A stretch of 64,000 bases of DNA. It comes from Gordonia bronchialis DSM 43247. Its GTDB lineage: Bacteria > Actinomycetota > Actinomycetes > Mycobacteriales > Mycobacteriaceae. Shown here in pieces: positions 52,691 through 62,337 of the stretch (position 1 is its first letter; each line of letters begins with the position of its first letter). The DNA lies in NCBI RefSeq assembly GCF_000024785.1, contig NC_013441.1, positions 4,960,001-5,024,000 of the forward strand. Direction: 5' to 3'. Both the position numbers and the translations under genes were made by a program. Under the pieces are notes generated by a model. The model was not told the origin of the DNA, did not search any database, and saw only the letters and a list, made by a program, of their open reading frames with translations.

Positions 52691-54954
52691 CCTCGACCGT
52701 CGAAATACCGGCACCGCAGACACTTCCAACAGGGGTCTATGTGCTCGGCATCCGCCACCACGGGCCCGGGTCGGCGCGCGGGGTCATCGCCGAACTCGAT
52801 CGCATCCGTCCCGACGCCGTGCTCATCGAAGGTCCCGCAGACGCATCCGACCTCATCGCGACGGTGGCCGACCCCGATCTGTCCCCACCCGTGGCGTTGC
52901 TCGCCTACGCCGCCGACGATCCGGGTGTCGCGGCCTTCTGGCCGTTCGCCGAGTTCTCACCGGAGTGGCAGGCGATGCGGTGGGCGGTCGCCGCGTCGGT
53001 GCCCGTCCAGTTCTGCGATCTGCCGTCGACGATGACCTTGGCGCACCGGTCAACGCCCACGCCGGCACCCGACGACCCTCCACGCGGTGACGATTCGGCA
53101 CACACCGTCCGCGGCGACCCGATTGCGCTGCTCGCAGCCGCCGCCGGATACGACGATCCGGAGCGCTGGTGGGACGACATTGTCGAAACCCGCGGCGAGG
53201 GAGCCGGATTCGAGGCGATCACCGAAGCCATGGCAGCACTGCGTGCCGACGCCCCGGATGCCGCGGGATCGTCGTCGGAGGTCGAGCACGACGCGCGCCG
53301 GGAAGCACATATGCGTCAGGTGCTCCGCAGAACCTTGAAACTCCCCGGTGTCGAGCGGGTGGTGGTGGTCTGCGGTGCCTGGCATGCGCCGGCGCTCAGT
53401 GGCAAGCTCCCGCCGGCGAGCACGGATACCGCGATCCTGCGGGGCACACCGAAGCTCCGCACCCGGCTGGCCTGGGTGCCGTGGACCCACTCGCGCCTCG
53501 CGTCGGCCTCCGGTTACGGCGCGGGCGTGATCTCGCCGGGCTGGTTTCACCATCTGTTCACCACCGAATCCGACATCATCGTCCGGTGGCTGATTCACGA
53601 GGCCATGCTGTTGCGCGCCAAGGACATCGACATCTCGTCGGCGCACATCATCGAGGCCGCCCGGCTCGCCGAAACCCTGGCCACACTGCGGCGGCGGCCG
53701 CTCGCCGGGCTCGCCGAGATCAACGAGGCGACGCTGGCAGTGATGTGTCAGGGCGATTCGGCCCTGGCCGACATGATGTACCGCGAGGCGGTCATCGGCG
53801 AACGCCTCGGCGCGGTACCCGAGGACGCACCCGTGGTGCCGTTGCAGGCCGATCTGACCGCCGCGGCGCGTTCGGCACGACTTAAGATGGTGCCGACGAT
53901 CAAAGAGATCGACGTCGACCTGCGCAAGCCGGTTGATCGTTCCAAATCGCTGGTGCTGCACCGGATGAGAGTGCTGGGGATCGAGTGGGGCACGCCACGC
54001 GAGACCGCCGGAACCGGAACCTTCAAAGAGGGCTGGACCCTGGTGTGGCGACCCGAGTTCGTCGTCGATGTCGTGATGGCTTCGGTGTGGGGCACCACGC
54101 TGCTCGCCGCGGCGAGCGCCAAGGTCATCGACCGGGCCACCGCCGGGTCGTCGTTGGCTGACGTCACCGGCGCGCTGGAGGACGCATTGCTCGCCGACCT
54201 TCGCGACGCCCTACCGCTGGTGCTGCACTTACTTGCCGACCGTGCCGCGATCGACCACGACGTGGCGGCCCTGATGTCGGCGCTGCCCGCGTTGGGGCGT
54301 GCCCGACGCTACGGGGACGTGCGCGGTACCGATGTCGGTGCGCTGGGCGACGTCGCGTCGACGCTGCTGATCCGGGTGTGCAGCGGGTTACCGTCGGCGG
54401 TCACCAATCTCAATGACGATGCCGCGGCCGATCTCACGAAACGCCTCAACGCGGTGCATGCCACGATCGCCCTGCTCACCGACAATGACCAGGCGCGCTG
54501 GATCGCGGTGCTGCACACCATCGCCGGACGCTCCGACGTCAACGGTCTACTCGTCGGACGCGCCACCCGGCTGCTGCTCGACGGAGGTGAGATCGATGGT
54601 GGCCAGGCCGCGGTCCGGCTCGGCCGCGCACTGTCCGCCGGCGCCAGCCCGACGGCGAAAGCCCAATGGATCGAGGGGTTCTTGGGTGACGGCGGGTTGT
54701 TGTTGATCCACGATCGTGACCTCCTCGCGATCCTCGACGACTGGCTGGTGGGACTCCCGGAGCGGGATTTCACCGATGTGCTGCCGTTGGTGCGCCGCAC
54801 TTTCGGAACCTTCGACGCGTCGATCCGGCGCAACATCGGCAGCCGCGTCGCCGGGCTGGATCAGCCGTCGAAACGTTCTGCCACAACCGTATTCGACGCC
54901 GAGCTGGCCGCACCGGCGGTCGCCGTCGTCGCCGGCATTTTGGGGTTGCCATGA
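52687..54954 (+). CDS. DUF5682 protein, fourth gene of the operon
   Basis: 755 residues. The first 250 carry GIRHHGPGSA (His24-His25), PDAVLIEGP (Glu48) and VVVVCGAWHAPAL (Cys229, His233). These are spaced and worded like the metal/active-site motifs of the TraB/Tiki/ChaN group. The remaining 500 residues are helical. The E. coli homologue is YehM. ATGA overlap with the ATPase gene. Enzymatic activity is not proven. The assignment to the DUF5682 family is from memory of its opening motif. Confidence 0.82.
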   Translation: MTSTVEIPAPQTLPTGVYVLGIRHHGPGSARGVIAELDRIRPDAVLIEGPADASDLIATVADPDLSPPVALLAYAADDPGVAAFWPFAEFSPEWQAMRWAVAASVPVQFCDLPSTMTLAHRSTPTPAPDDPPRGDDSAHTVRGDPIALLAAAAGYDDPERWWDDIVETRGEGAGFEAITEAMAALRADAPDAAGSSSEVEHDARREAHMRQVLRRTLKLPGVERVVVVCGAWHAPALSGKLPPASTDTAILRGTPKLRTRLAWVPWTHSRLASASGYGAGVISPGWFHHLFTTESDIIVRWLIHEAMLLRAKDIDISSAHIIEAARLAETLATLRRRPLAGLAEINEATLAVMCQGDSALADMMYREAVIGERLGAVPEDAPVVPLQADLTAAARSARLKMVPTIKEIDVDLRKPVDRSKSLVLHRMRVLGIEWGTPRETAGTGTFKEGWTLVWRPEFVVDVVMASVWGTTLLAAASAKVIDRATAGSSLADVTGALEDALLADLRDALPLVLHLLADRAAIDHDVAALMSALPALGRARRYGDVRGTDVGALGDVASTLLIRVCSGLPSAVTNLNDDAAADLTKRLNAVHATIALLTDNDQARWIAVLHTIAGRSDVNGLLVGRATRLLLDGGEIDGGQAAVRLGRALSAGASPTAKAQWIEGFLGDGGLLLIHDRDLLAILDDWLVGLPERDFTDVLPLVRRTFGTFDASIRRNIGSRVAGLDQPSKRSATTVFDAELAAPAVAVVAGILGLP

Positions 54955-56126
54955 CAGACGAGCCAGAGCGCATGCGGCGCTGGCGCCTGATTCTCGGCGA
55001 CGCGGCTGCCGAGGAGTTGCCCGCGCTCGGCGGCGACGACTTCGACATGGACGGCGCGCTCGGCGCCCTGTACAACAGCTCCGGCGACCGGCGAGGCGGG
55101 CTCGGCAAGTCGGCGCCGTCGGTGGCCAGGTGGCTCGGTGACATCCGAAAGTTTTTTCCGGCCACGGTCGTTCAGGTGATGCAGACCGACGCCATCGAGC
55201 GTCTCAATCTGCACGCGTTGCTCGCCGAGCCGGAGCTGATCGAGCACGTCGAGCCGAACATCGACATGGTCACCACGTTGATGGCGCTCGGTAGGGCGAT
55301 CCCGGAGAAGTCGAAGGCGTCGGCGCGTGCGCTGGTGCGGACCGTCGTCGACGAGGTCGAGCGGCGCATCGCCGAACGCACCCGCAGCGCAGTGGGTGCC
55401 GCGCTCGACCGGGCCGCGCGGACCACCCGCCCGCGACTGCATGACATCGACTGGAGCACCACCATCGCTCGCAACCTGCGCCACTATCTGCCCGAGCAGC
55501 GCACCATCGTGCCCGAGCGGCTCGTCGGCTACGGCCGACGGTCCCAGGTGGTCAGCAAAGACATCGTCCTGGCCATCGACCAGTCCGGTTCGATGGCCAA
55601 TTCCATTGTGTACGCGTCGATCTTCGGGTCGGTCATCGCGACGATGCGCTCGGTCCGTACTTCCTTGGTGGTCTTCGACACCGAGGTGGTGGACCTCACC
55701 GACAAGCTCGACGATCCCGTCGACGTCCTCTTCGGCACCACCCTCGGCGGCGGCACCGACATCAACCGGGCAATCGCCTACTGCCAGGAACTGATCACGC
55801 GGCCCAACGACAGCATCTTCGTCCTGATCTCGGATCTCTACGAGGGTGGCATCCGCGACGAGATGCTCAAGCGGATCATCGCCATGCGCGACAGTGGTGT
55901 CGCCGTCATCGTGCTGCTCGCGCTGTCCGACGAGGGAGCACCCGCCTTCGACCGCGAGATCGCCGGCGCTCTGGGAGCTCTCGGCGTTCCGGCCTTCGCG
56001 TGCACCCCCGACGCCTTCCCCGACCTGCTCGCCGTCGCGATCAGCCGCGGCGACATAGTGGGGTGGGCGGACGCGAACGAGCTTGCGCAGCGGGGGATGT
56101 CGGAGGATGTGCCCGACGTTCTCTGA
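54951..56126 (+). CDS. VWA-domain (CoxE-like) protein, fifth gene of the operon
   Basis: 391 residues. A helical N-terminal half of about 200 residues precedes a von Willebrand A domain with an intact MIDAS: DQSGSMANS (from Asp210), a Thr in GGGTDINRAI and the Asp in LISDLYEGG. Such proteins pair with MoxR ATPases to insert metal or remodel targets. E. coli YehP is the counterpart. It overlaps the previous stop (ATGA) and ends the operon, 63 bp before a convergent gene. Confidence 0.88.
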   Translation: MTDEPERMRRWRLILGDAAAEELPALGGDDFDMDGALGALYNSSGDRRGGLGKSAPSVARWLGDIRKFFPATVVQVMQTDAIERLNLHALLAEPELIEHVEPNIDMVTTLMALGRAIPEKSKASARALVRTVVDEVERRIAERTRSAVGAALDRAARTTRPRLHDIDWSTTIARNLRHYLPEQRTIVPERLVGYGRRSQVVSKDIVLAIDQSGSMANSIVYASIFGSVIATMRSVRTSLVVFDTEVVDLTDKLDDPVDVLFGTTLGGGTDINRAIAYCQELITRPNDSIFVLISDLYEGGIRDEMLKRIIAMRDSGVAVIVLLALSDEGAPAFDREIAGALGALGVPAFACTPDAFPDLLAVAISRGDIVGWADANELAQRGMSEDVPDVL

Positions 56127-56189
56127 AGTGCGAGGAGCGTTGCTTTCTCGGGATCTCGCGTCGTCGAACTTCCCCTACCCGGCCAAACG

Positions 56190-57639
56190 TCATCCCAGGT
56201 GCCGAAGCTCCGCCCACAAGCCCGTCGGGTCGTGCGGACGTTCACAGAGTGCGACAGGAACGCCTTGCTCCTCGTTGTCGACACCGAGCCCGTTGTCGAG
56301 GGTGGTGAGGACCACGCACGACGCGAAAAGGTGCGCAACCCGGTCGAATTGGTCTCCGACGATGAGCACCGCGTCGGTATTGTCCGGGAGCCGGCGCTGG
56401 TCATAGAGGGCGTTGTGACCCGAGTACGGGGCCGGCAGGCCATACGCCGGGCCGTAACGGGCCAGCGCTCCGGCCTCCCCATAGTTGGAGGCCAGGATCG
56501 GCGGCCGCGGTGTGGGTAGGTCGTCGTAGATCCGCGCGATCTGTGCCACATACTGGGTCCAGCCGATCTGGTCGGCAACCATCGGTCCGGCTTGCACCAC
56601 CGGCGTGCGGCCGACCACGGATACCGGGATGACAGGTAGCGCCAGCACCATCGACACCACCGCATTCACGGCTATGACGCTGAGCAACAGTCGCTTTCGC
56701 CATTGATGGCCAGCGATCCAGGCGGCGACGGGTACGCATCCGGCCGCGTACATCACCGACATCAGGTGCACCGGATAGTGCGGTTGAGCACCACCGACGA
56801 AGGTGAAACCCAGCAGCACGACGAAGCCGACGACCAGCCGCCGTCGATGTTGCGCCGGTCGGCGCGCAGCAGCCAGACGACGCCGGTGCCCCACACCGCC
56901 ACCAGCGGCGGCCCCAGCATCACGAGCAGCATCAGCGCGAAGCCGCTGCGCACCGACGCCGCGTTGCTCGCCCCGAGTGCCGAACCCATCTCGAGCTGCG
57001 GCCACCCGTTCATCGCTCGGTAGAGCAGGTTCGGCAAACCCACGATACCGCGACGACTCCCCAGAGGTAGGGCCACGGTGTCCGGAACGCACGCCGCGGA
57101 CCCAGCAGGAGCAGCCCGAAGATCAGACCGGCGACCACGATCACCACCAACCACCGGTTGTAGGTGGTGATGCCCGCGATCAGACCAGCGGCCGCCCACC
57201 AGCGGTTGCTCCCCTGCACGGCGACGAGCAGGGCGTAGACCACCAGCAGGAGCAGGAGCAGATCGATCGTCGAGGTGAACAGGACGTGCCCGAGCATCAG
57301 TGGCATCATCGCGGTGGCGTAACCCCAGGCGGACAGGCTCTGGGCGGTTCGATTGCCACCGAGCCGCCAGGTGATCATCGCCAGAACGACCACCGACAGC
57401 GCCGACGCGAGTGTCGCGGGTATCCGCATCGCCCATTCCGCGTCGGCCAGGTGCACGGTCATCCGCGCGATCGCGGGAGTCAGCGGGGGCTGGTCGACGT
57501 AGCCCCAGGCCGGGTGGAGCATCCGATAGTAGAGCTCGTCGCGGTGATAGTCGTAGCCGACTGAACTCACGCTCAGCACGACGGCCTGGGCGGCCGCAGC
57601 GGCCCACACCGGGCCTCGGGCGAACTGTTCGATCGTCAT
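56190..57639 (-). pseudogene. Membrane glycosyltransferase (GT39/ArnT-like), two frameshifts
   Basis: Read across frames, it is a polytopic glycosyltransferase of about 483 residues. The first loop has YDYHRDELYYRMLHPAWGY with the catalytic acidic pair, followed by VDQPPLTPAIARM and many transmembrane helices. Frames change near 57041-57052 (after YLWGVVAV) and near 56834-56844 (before RLVVGFVVLLGF); each looks like a one-base deletion. The remaining C-terminal domain ends TGLWAELRHLG. Such enzymes use polyprenyl-phosphate sugars. Either decayed or mis-sequenced. Confidence 0.75.
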
Positions 57640-57839
57640 GTGCGAGCCGTCATCGGTGTCGACGAGATCCGGCACCATCCGACGGTGGCACCCGCGGTCC
57701 GCATGATCGGCACGAGGTGTTCCTATCGCAGCCGGACGTGTGCTCGTTCCTCGAACCTACCCGGAGGACGGTTCGTGCACGCGCGAATATGCGGTGTCGG
57801 CCCAACCGGGTGTCCGGCCGATGATGTCGCCGGACGCCG

Positions 57840-58943
57840 TCAGCGTGACCCCGGGTAGGGGTGGTCGGCGTAGAAGTCGAGGTGGGCCTGTGCTGCCGAA
57901 TCCCAGGTGAGGCTGCGCGCCAATGCATCGCCGCGACGACGGCACCGGTCGTCGGGGATTCGGGCGGCGAGTATGGCGGCCGCCAACCCGGCGGGATCGT
58001 CGGCGTAGGTGACGGTGTCACCGAAGACTTCGCGCAGGATCGGCAGTTCGCGGGCCACCACGGGGCGTCCGGCCGCGAGTGCTTCCATCGCGGCGAGACC
58101 AAATCCCTCCTTGGTGGAGGGGAATGCGAAGACGTCACACCCGGCGACCAGCGACGGCAGATCGTCGTCGGCGACGGGCCCGAGCACAATGGGGTCGATG
58201 CCGAGCTCGGTGCGTCGCCGGTCGAATTCGGCGCGGTAGTCGCGATAGTCGAACAGGGTCTCCCCGCCGGCGAAGACCAGTGCCAGATCCGGTGCCTCGG
58301 CGCGCAGTAGCGCGTACGCCTCCAGCAGATCGATGCTGCCTTTGCGGGGTTCGATCCCACCGATGGCCAGGACGTAGTGGCCGAGTTCGCGGCGCCACCG
58401 TCGACGGGCTGCCATGGCAGGCTCGGTGTCGTCGGCCGCGTTCGCGAAGCGGCGATGGTCGACGCCGTTGGGGATGACCGCCGGCGACAGGTTCCAGCCG
58501 GCGGCGACCTCGTCGGCCACCCCACGGGACACACAGATACGTGCGTACGGGTTGACGACGGCCTTCTCGTGGCATTCCTGCAGGATCGGCGTGGTGAACT
58601 GATCGAGGTGATGGATGGTTCGGATACATGTGCCGACGGCGTTGGCGCTGATGCAGTCCTGGGCGTGGACGATGTCGTACTCGGTCGGATCGAAGGCAGC
58701 GCGCAGGGTGTCGATCGACCGTACGATTCGGGCGGTGATGGTCTCGTCCGGTATGTCTGCGAACGGCACAAGACGTTGGCGGACAGACGGTTCGACCACA
58801 CGGAAGAATCCCTCGTCCCCACCCCGCGCGAGACTCCAGACGGTCACCTCGGCTCCCGCGCGGGCCAGTGCTTCGGCGAGGTTGAGGGTGTGCACGACCC
58901 CACCGCGGGGCTTGGTCGAGTAGGTGAGCAACGCGATCCGCAT
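57840..58943 (-). CDS. GT4-type glycosyltransferase, MSMEG_0565 family, last gene of the Nit-type operon
   Basis: 367 residues. GT-B fold: N-terminal KPRGGVVHTLNLAEALARAG, donor-binding FAFPSTKEGFGLAAMEAL with the EX7E pattern and LAIGGIEPRKGSIDLLEAY. It belongs to the family named after MSMEG_0565, found only near the nitrilase/radical-SAM cluster, as here. Three bases separate it from the upstream CN-hydrolase gene. The sugar and acceptor are unknown. Confidence 0.85.
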   Translation of the reverse strand: MRIALLTYSTKPRGGVVHTLNLAEALARAGAEVTVWSLARGGDEGFFRVVEPSVRQRLVPFADIPDETITARIVRSIDTLRAAFDPTEYDIVHAQDCISANAVGTCIRTIHHLDQFTTPILQECHEKAVVNPYARICVSRGVADEVAAGWNLSPAVIPNGVDHRRFANAADDTEPAMAARRRWRRELGHYVLAIGGIEPRKGSIDLLEAYALLRAEAPDLALVFAGGETLFDYRDYRAEFDRRRTELGIDPIVLGPVADDDLPSLVAGCDVFAFPSTKEGFGLAAMEALAAGRPVVARELPILREVFGDTVTYADDPAGLAAAILAARIPDDRCRRRGDALARSLTWDSAAQAHLDFYADHPYPGSR

Positions 58944-58946
58944 GAA

Positions 58947-59801
58947 TCACCCTCCCCCGACCGGCTTTTGGACGATCCGGTGGTAGGTGTCCGGTCGCAG
59001 TTCGTTCAGGTGATCGAGAACCCTACGCGCCCGGTCTATGTCGGAGTCGACGTCGACGCGCGCCAGGGCGAGACCGCCCTTGGATCGGGTGGTAGCCAGG
59101 ACGTCGCCGCCGGGGCCGACGACCTTGGCCTGCCCGAGGAACCGCAGCGACCCGGTGACGCCGGTGAGGTTCGACGACACGACGAACACCTGGTTCTCGG
59201 CGGCCCGTGCGCAGTCGTAGAGGTCGAACAGACGGGACTGCCGATCGGCGGGAAGCCGTGCGGCACGGTCGGTCACGCTGGCCGGCCAGGCCGAGAGAGT
59301 CGCTATGATGCGGGCACCGTCGAGTGCCAGGGTGCGTGCGGATTCCGGGAAGGTCTTGTCGTAGTCGATGAGCATGCCGATCCGCCCGACGGGCGTGTCG
59401 AACGCCTGGAACGAGTCGCCGGCGGCATACGCCTCCGACTCCCCCGCCGGTTGGTGCACCTTGCGGTGAGTGCCGAGAATGCCGTCGCCGCACAGGCATA
59501 CCGCGGTGTTGTACCGCACTCCGGCGTCGGCTTCGGTGTAGCCGATGCACACGGTCATGGCTCCGGCGGCCGCGGCGATCGCGGCGAGTTCCGGACCGTC
59601 GGGATCGAGGGTGGGTGGCAACTCGGCGGGGTCTGGATGACGGAGGTCGCCGATGTACCCGCCGATCGAGGCATCCGGGAACACGAGGAGATCTACACCG
59701 TCGCGGGTGGCGGCTTCGACGATCCCGACGGCTTTGGCGACGCCGCGTTCCACGTCTCGTCCGAAATGCGCTGCGAGAGCGCCCAGAGTGACCGTGGTCA
59801 T
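58947..59801 (-). CDS. Carbon-nitrogen hydrolase family protein with altered catalytic triad
   Basis: 284 residues of the nitrilase superfamily. The three usual catalytic positions read: Asp43 in LLVFPDASIGGY (Glu expected), Lys114 in THRKVHQPAGE (kept) and Asp146 in IGMLIDYDKTFPE (Cys expected). The fold motifs around them are otherwise normal (FPESARTLALDG). Hydrolysis through the usual Cys thioester is therefore not possible unless chemistry differs. It stands in the place occupied by the nitrilase in Nit clusters. ATG 59801. Confidence 0.82.
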   Translation of the reverse strand: MTTVTLGALAAHFGRDVERGVAKAVGIVEAATRDGVDLLVFPDASIGGYIGDLRHPDPAELPPTLDPDGPELAAIAAAAGAMTVCIGYTEADAGVRYNTAVCLCGDGILGTHRKVHQPAGESEAYAAGDSFQAFDTPVGRIGMLIDYDKTFPESARTLALDGARIIATLSAWPASVTDRAARLPADRQSRLFDLYDCARAAENQVFVVSSNLTGVTGSLRFLGQAKVVGPGGDVLATTRSKGGLALARVDVDSDIDRARRVLDHLNELRPDTYHRIVQKPVGGG

Positions 59802-59831
59802 GTCATCGCACTCTACTCAGCGTCGGCTCGG

Positions 59832-61277
59832 TCATGCGGCTCCCAGACCCGTCACGGTGGAGCCGACCGCCACGGTGACCTCGCCGTCGGGCCAGCGCAG
59901 CCGCACGCCGGGTGACGAGGTCAGCCGTCCACACGCTCGTGCGGTGGTGGGAGCGGGAGTGTGCTCGATGGACCGACGGTCGGCCATGAGCATCGCGTAG
60001 CCGGGGAAGCAGGTCAACCACTCCCCCATGCGCGCCGCGTCCGGCCGCGGGACGGCCGCCACGTCGAGTTCGGCACCCGTTCCGGAGGCCTCGGCCAGCA
60101 TGCCGAGCGTGCCCGCGATCCCGGCCATGCTGACGTCCTTGGCGGCCGCCGGTCGCACCTCGGCCGGTAGCCGGGCCATCCGCGCCAGTTCGTCGGCGGA
60201 TCGTGCGCTGGTGCTGTCCCATTGGCGCCCTTGGTAACCCGGCCGCCACGAGCCGCCGAGGTCGGTGATGAGGGAGAGGGTGTCCCCGACGCGCCCGCCA
60301 CCGCCGGGGATCGGACGTTCGGTCTGGCCGAGTGCGGTCACCGACAGCGACGCGTGGACACCCACCTGGGTGTGCCCACCGAGCACCGGGGTGCGCCAGG
60401 CCTGTGCGGCCGCGGCGATCCCACGGACGACGCGGGTCAGGTGGGATCGAGTCGGCGCGCCGACGGCGTCGAGCAGGCCGAGTGGTCGGGCCCCCATGGC
60501 GGTCAGATCGTTGATGTTGACCAGTACCGAGCACCAGCCGGCCCATTCGGGATCCCGCTCGACCATCGCCGGGAGGATCGCGTCGCAGGCGGCGATCACG
60601 TCGGAATCGGGTACCGGTGCACCGTCGTCGCCGCGGAACCCGTTGCCGCCCAGTCCTCCTGATTGCGACCACAGCGGCGAGAGAATCTCGGCCAGCATCG
60701 CTTTGGTGGAGTCCGCCGCCCGCTGGATCGTTCCGATGGGCCATTGCATCCGACGATGATCACGGCCCCGGATCGTCGGACCATCACCGCGGTCGAGCCA
60801 GCCGAGGGACCGGAACATCGGTGCGTAGCGGTCCTGGACGGTCGCGTCGAAGCGTAGGACGCCGTGGGTTTCGGCGTACGCGCACGCGGCCCGTACCAGG
60901 GCGGCTCCGATCCCGGCGGCGTGTGCCGGGTCGGCGACGACGAGCCTGCTGCCCGACCACCAGCCGATGTCGTCGGTGGTGCCCGGGGCGAGCCGCACAC
61001 CGCCGATCACCTCACCATCGGGAGTCGCGGCGACAAGGACGACGGTCCGTGGGTCGTCGTCGGTGTCGTCGTGGTCGCTGTGATCGAAGAGTTGTTGGCG
61101 CTCGACGAATTCCACGTGCCGCAGCGCGCGATAGGCGTCGGACGATTGTCGGTCGTCGGCCACTCGAATCAGGAATGGGTGTGGTGGCGAACAGGTTCGG
61201 ACGCCGGCGAGGATGGACAGATCGGTCTTCGGCCCGTCGATCCTTCGGGCGGGCGTGGTGGCGTTGCCGTCGAGCAT
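59832..61277 (-). CDS. GNAT acetyltransferase - AIR synthase-like fusion, MSMEG_0567 family
   Basis: 481 residues. The N-terminal GNAT-like part (residues 20-180) includes VIGGVRLAPG and HAAGIGAALVRAACAYAE (acetyl-CoA loop). The C-terminal AIR synthase/PurM-like part (200-480) includes GAPVPDSDVIAACDAI, LVNINDLTAMGARPLGLLDA and GHTQVGVHASLSVTALGQ, typical of ATP-using PurM enzymes. In cyanobacteria these are separate genes (sll0786 and sll0787 types). ATG 61277 lies 4 bp after the radical SAM stop. Substrates unknown. Confidence 0.85.
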   Translation of the reverse strand: MLDGNATTPARRIDGPKTDLSILAGVRTCSPPHPFLIRVADDRQSSDAYRALRHVEFVERQQLFDHSDHDDTDDDPRTVVLVAATPDGEVIGGVRLAPGTTDDIGWWSGSRLVVADPAHAAGIGAALVRAACAYAETHGVLRFDATVQDRYAPMFRSLGWLDRGDGPTIRGRDHRRMQWPIGTIQRAADSTKAMLAEILSPLWSQSGGLGGNGFRGDDGAPVPDSDVIAACDAILPAMVERDPEWAGWCSVLVNINDLTAMGARPLGLLDAVGAPTRSHLTRVVRGIAAAAQAWRTPVLGGHTQVGVHASLSVTALGQTERPIPGGGGRVGDTLSLITDLGGSWRPGYQGRQWDSTSARSADELARMARLPAEVRPAAAKDVSMAGIAGTLGMLAEASGTGAELDVAAVPRPDAARMGEWLTCFPGYAMLMADRRSIEHTPAPTTARACGRLTSSPGVRLRWPDGEVTVAVGSTVTGLGAA

Positions 61278-61281
61278 CGGC

Positions 61282-62337
61282 TCAGCCTCCCACGTTCGGC
61301 AGGACGCTGCAGGCCCCGCACGCAGCACAGCCCGCACGTTGATCCGAGCCGGTCATGCCGATGAGTTGCAGATGGGCGGCAACTTCTCGGCTGACCTTCT
61401 CGACGTCGGCCGGTGCCGGCGCACGTGCGTGATCGACATCGACGGCCAGCGTGCCGGCGTGCGGGCGGAACGGAACGATGAACGGATAGACGCCCATGTC
61501 CGCGAGTTCCTTTGCGCCCGCGATCATGTCGTCGATGTTCTCGCCGAGCCCGACGAGCAGGTAGGTCGATACCTGATTGCGGCCGAAGACGCGGACCGCC
61601 TCGGCCCACGCTGCGCGGTACTCGTCGAGTGACACCGACGACTTGCCCGGCATCCAGTGGCGACGCACATTGTCGTCGAGTGATTCGACGTGGATGCCGA
61701 TGGCATCGGCGCCGGCCTCGCGCAGATCCGTGATCGTGGAGAGGTCAGCAGGTGGCTCACATTGGACCTGGATCGGCAGATCCGGTACGGCCGCCTTGAC
61801 CGCGCGGACACATCGGGCGAGATGCTTTGCCCCACGATCCTTTCCGGCCGAGGTTCCGGTGGTCATCACCATCTGGGTGACGCCGTCGAGGTCGACGGCG
61901 GCGCGTGCCACCGCGGCGAGATCGGCGGGCTTCTTCACCGCGACCGTGGAGCCGCTGCGCAGCGATTCCTCGATGGAGCAGAAGCGGCAGCGCTGATCCT
62001 CCGAGTACCGGATGCAGGTCTGCACCACCGTTGTCGCGAGCACATTGGCGCCGTGCAGCCGAGCGATCTTCTCGAAAGGAGTTCCGTCGTCGGTGGTGAG
62101 GTCGTAGAAGCGCGGGCGGCCGATGGATTCCACCTGCACCCCGGTGTCGACGCCGTCATAGAGGACGCGGTCACCGTCGAACTCGAAGGGACTGAGCGGG
62201 TTTCGCGGAATCGCAGCATTGAGCCCGTCGATCAGCAGGTGGCCGTCGTCGGTGGGGCCCGCCCCGCCGGTGCGGTTCACCGGTGGCGTTCCGCGGATGC
62301 CGAGGAGGGCAAGATCGACTCGGGTGGACACGGTCAC
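61282..62337 (-). CDS. Radical SAM protein, MSMEG_0568 family
   Basis: 351 residues. The cluster-binding segment is C108-x8-C117-x2-C120 (TCIRYSEDQRCRFCSIEES), with wider spacing than the usual CX3CX2C. The SAM region MVMTTGTSAGKDRG and the later QVSTYLLVGLGENI follow. The end has CAACGAC, likely for a second cluster. GTG start overlaps the stop of the flavoprotein gene (GTGA). Reaction unknown; in the cyanobacterial cluster it is sll0785-type. Confidence 0.85.
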   Translation of the reverse strand: MTVSTRVDLALLGIRGTPPVNRTGGAGPTDDGHLLIDGLNAAIPRNPLSPFEFDGDRVLYDGVDTGVQVESIGRPRFYDLTTDDGTPFEKIARLHGANVLATTVVQTCIRYSEDQRCRFCSIEESLRSGSTVAVKKPADLAAVARAAVDLDGVTQMVMTTGTSAGKDRGAKHLARCVRAVKAAVPDLPIQVQCEPPADLSTITDLREAGADAIGIHVESLDDNVRRHWMPGKSSVSLDEYRAAWAEAVRVFGRNQVSTYLLVGLGENIDDMIAGAKELADMGVYPFIVPFRPHAGTLAVDVDHARAPAPADVEKVSREVAAHLQLIGMTGSDQRAGCAACGACSVLPNVGG

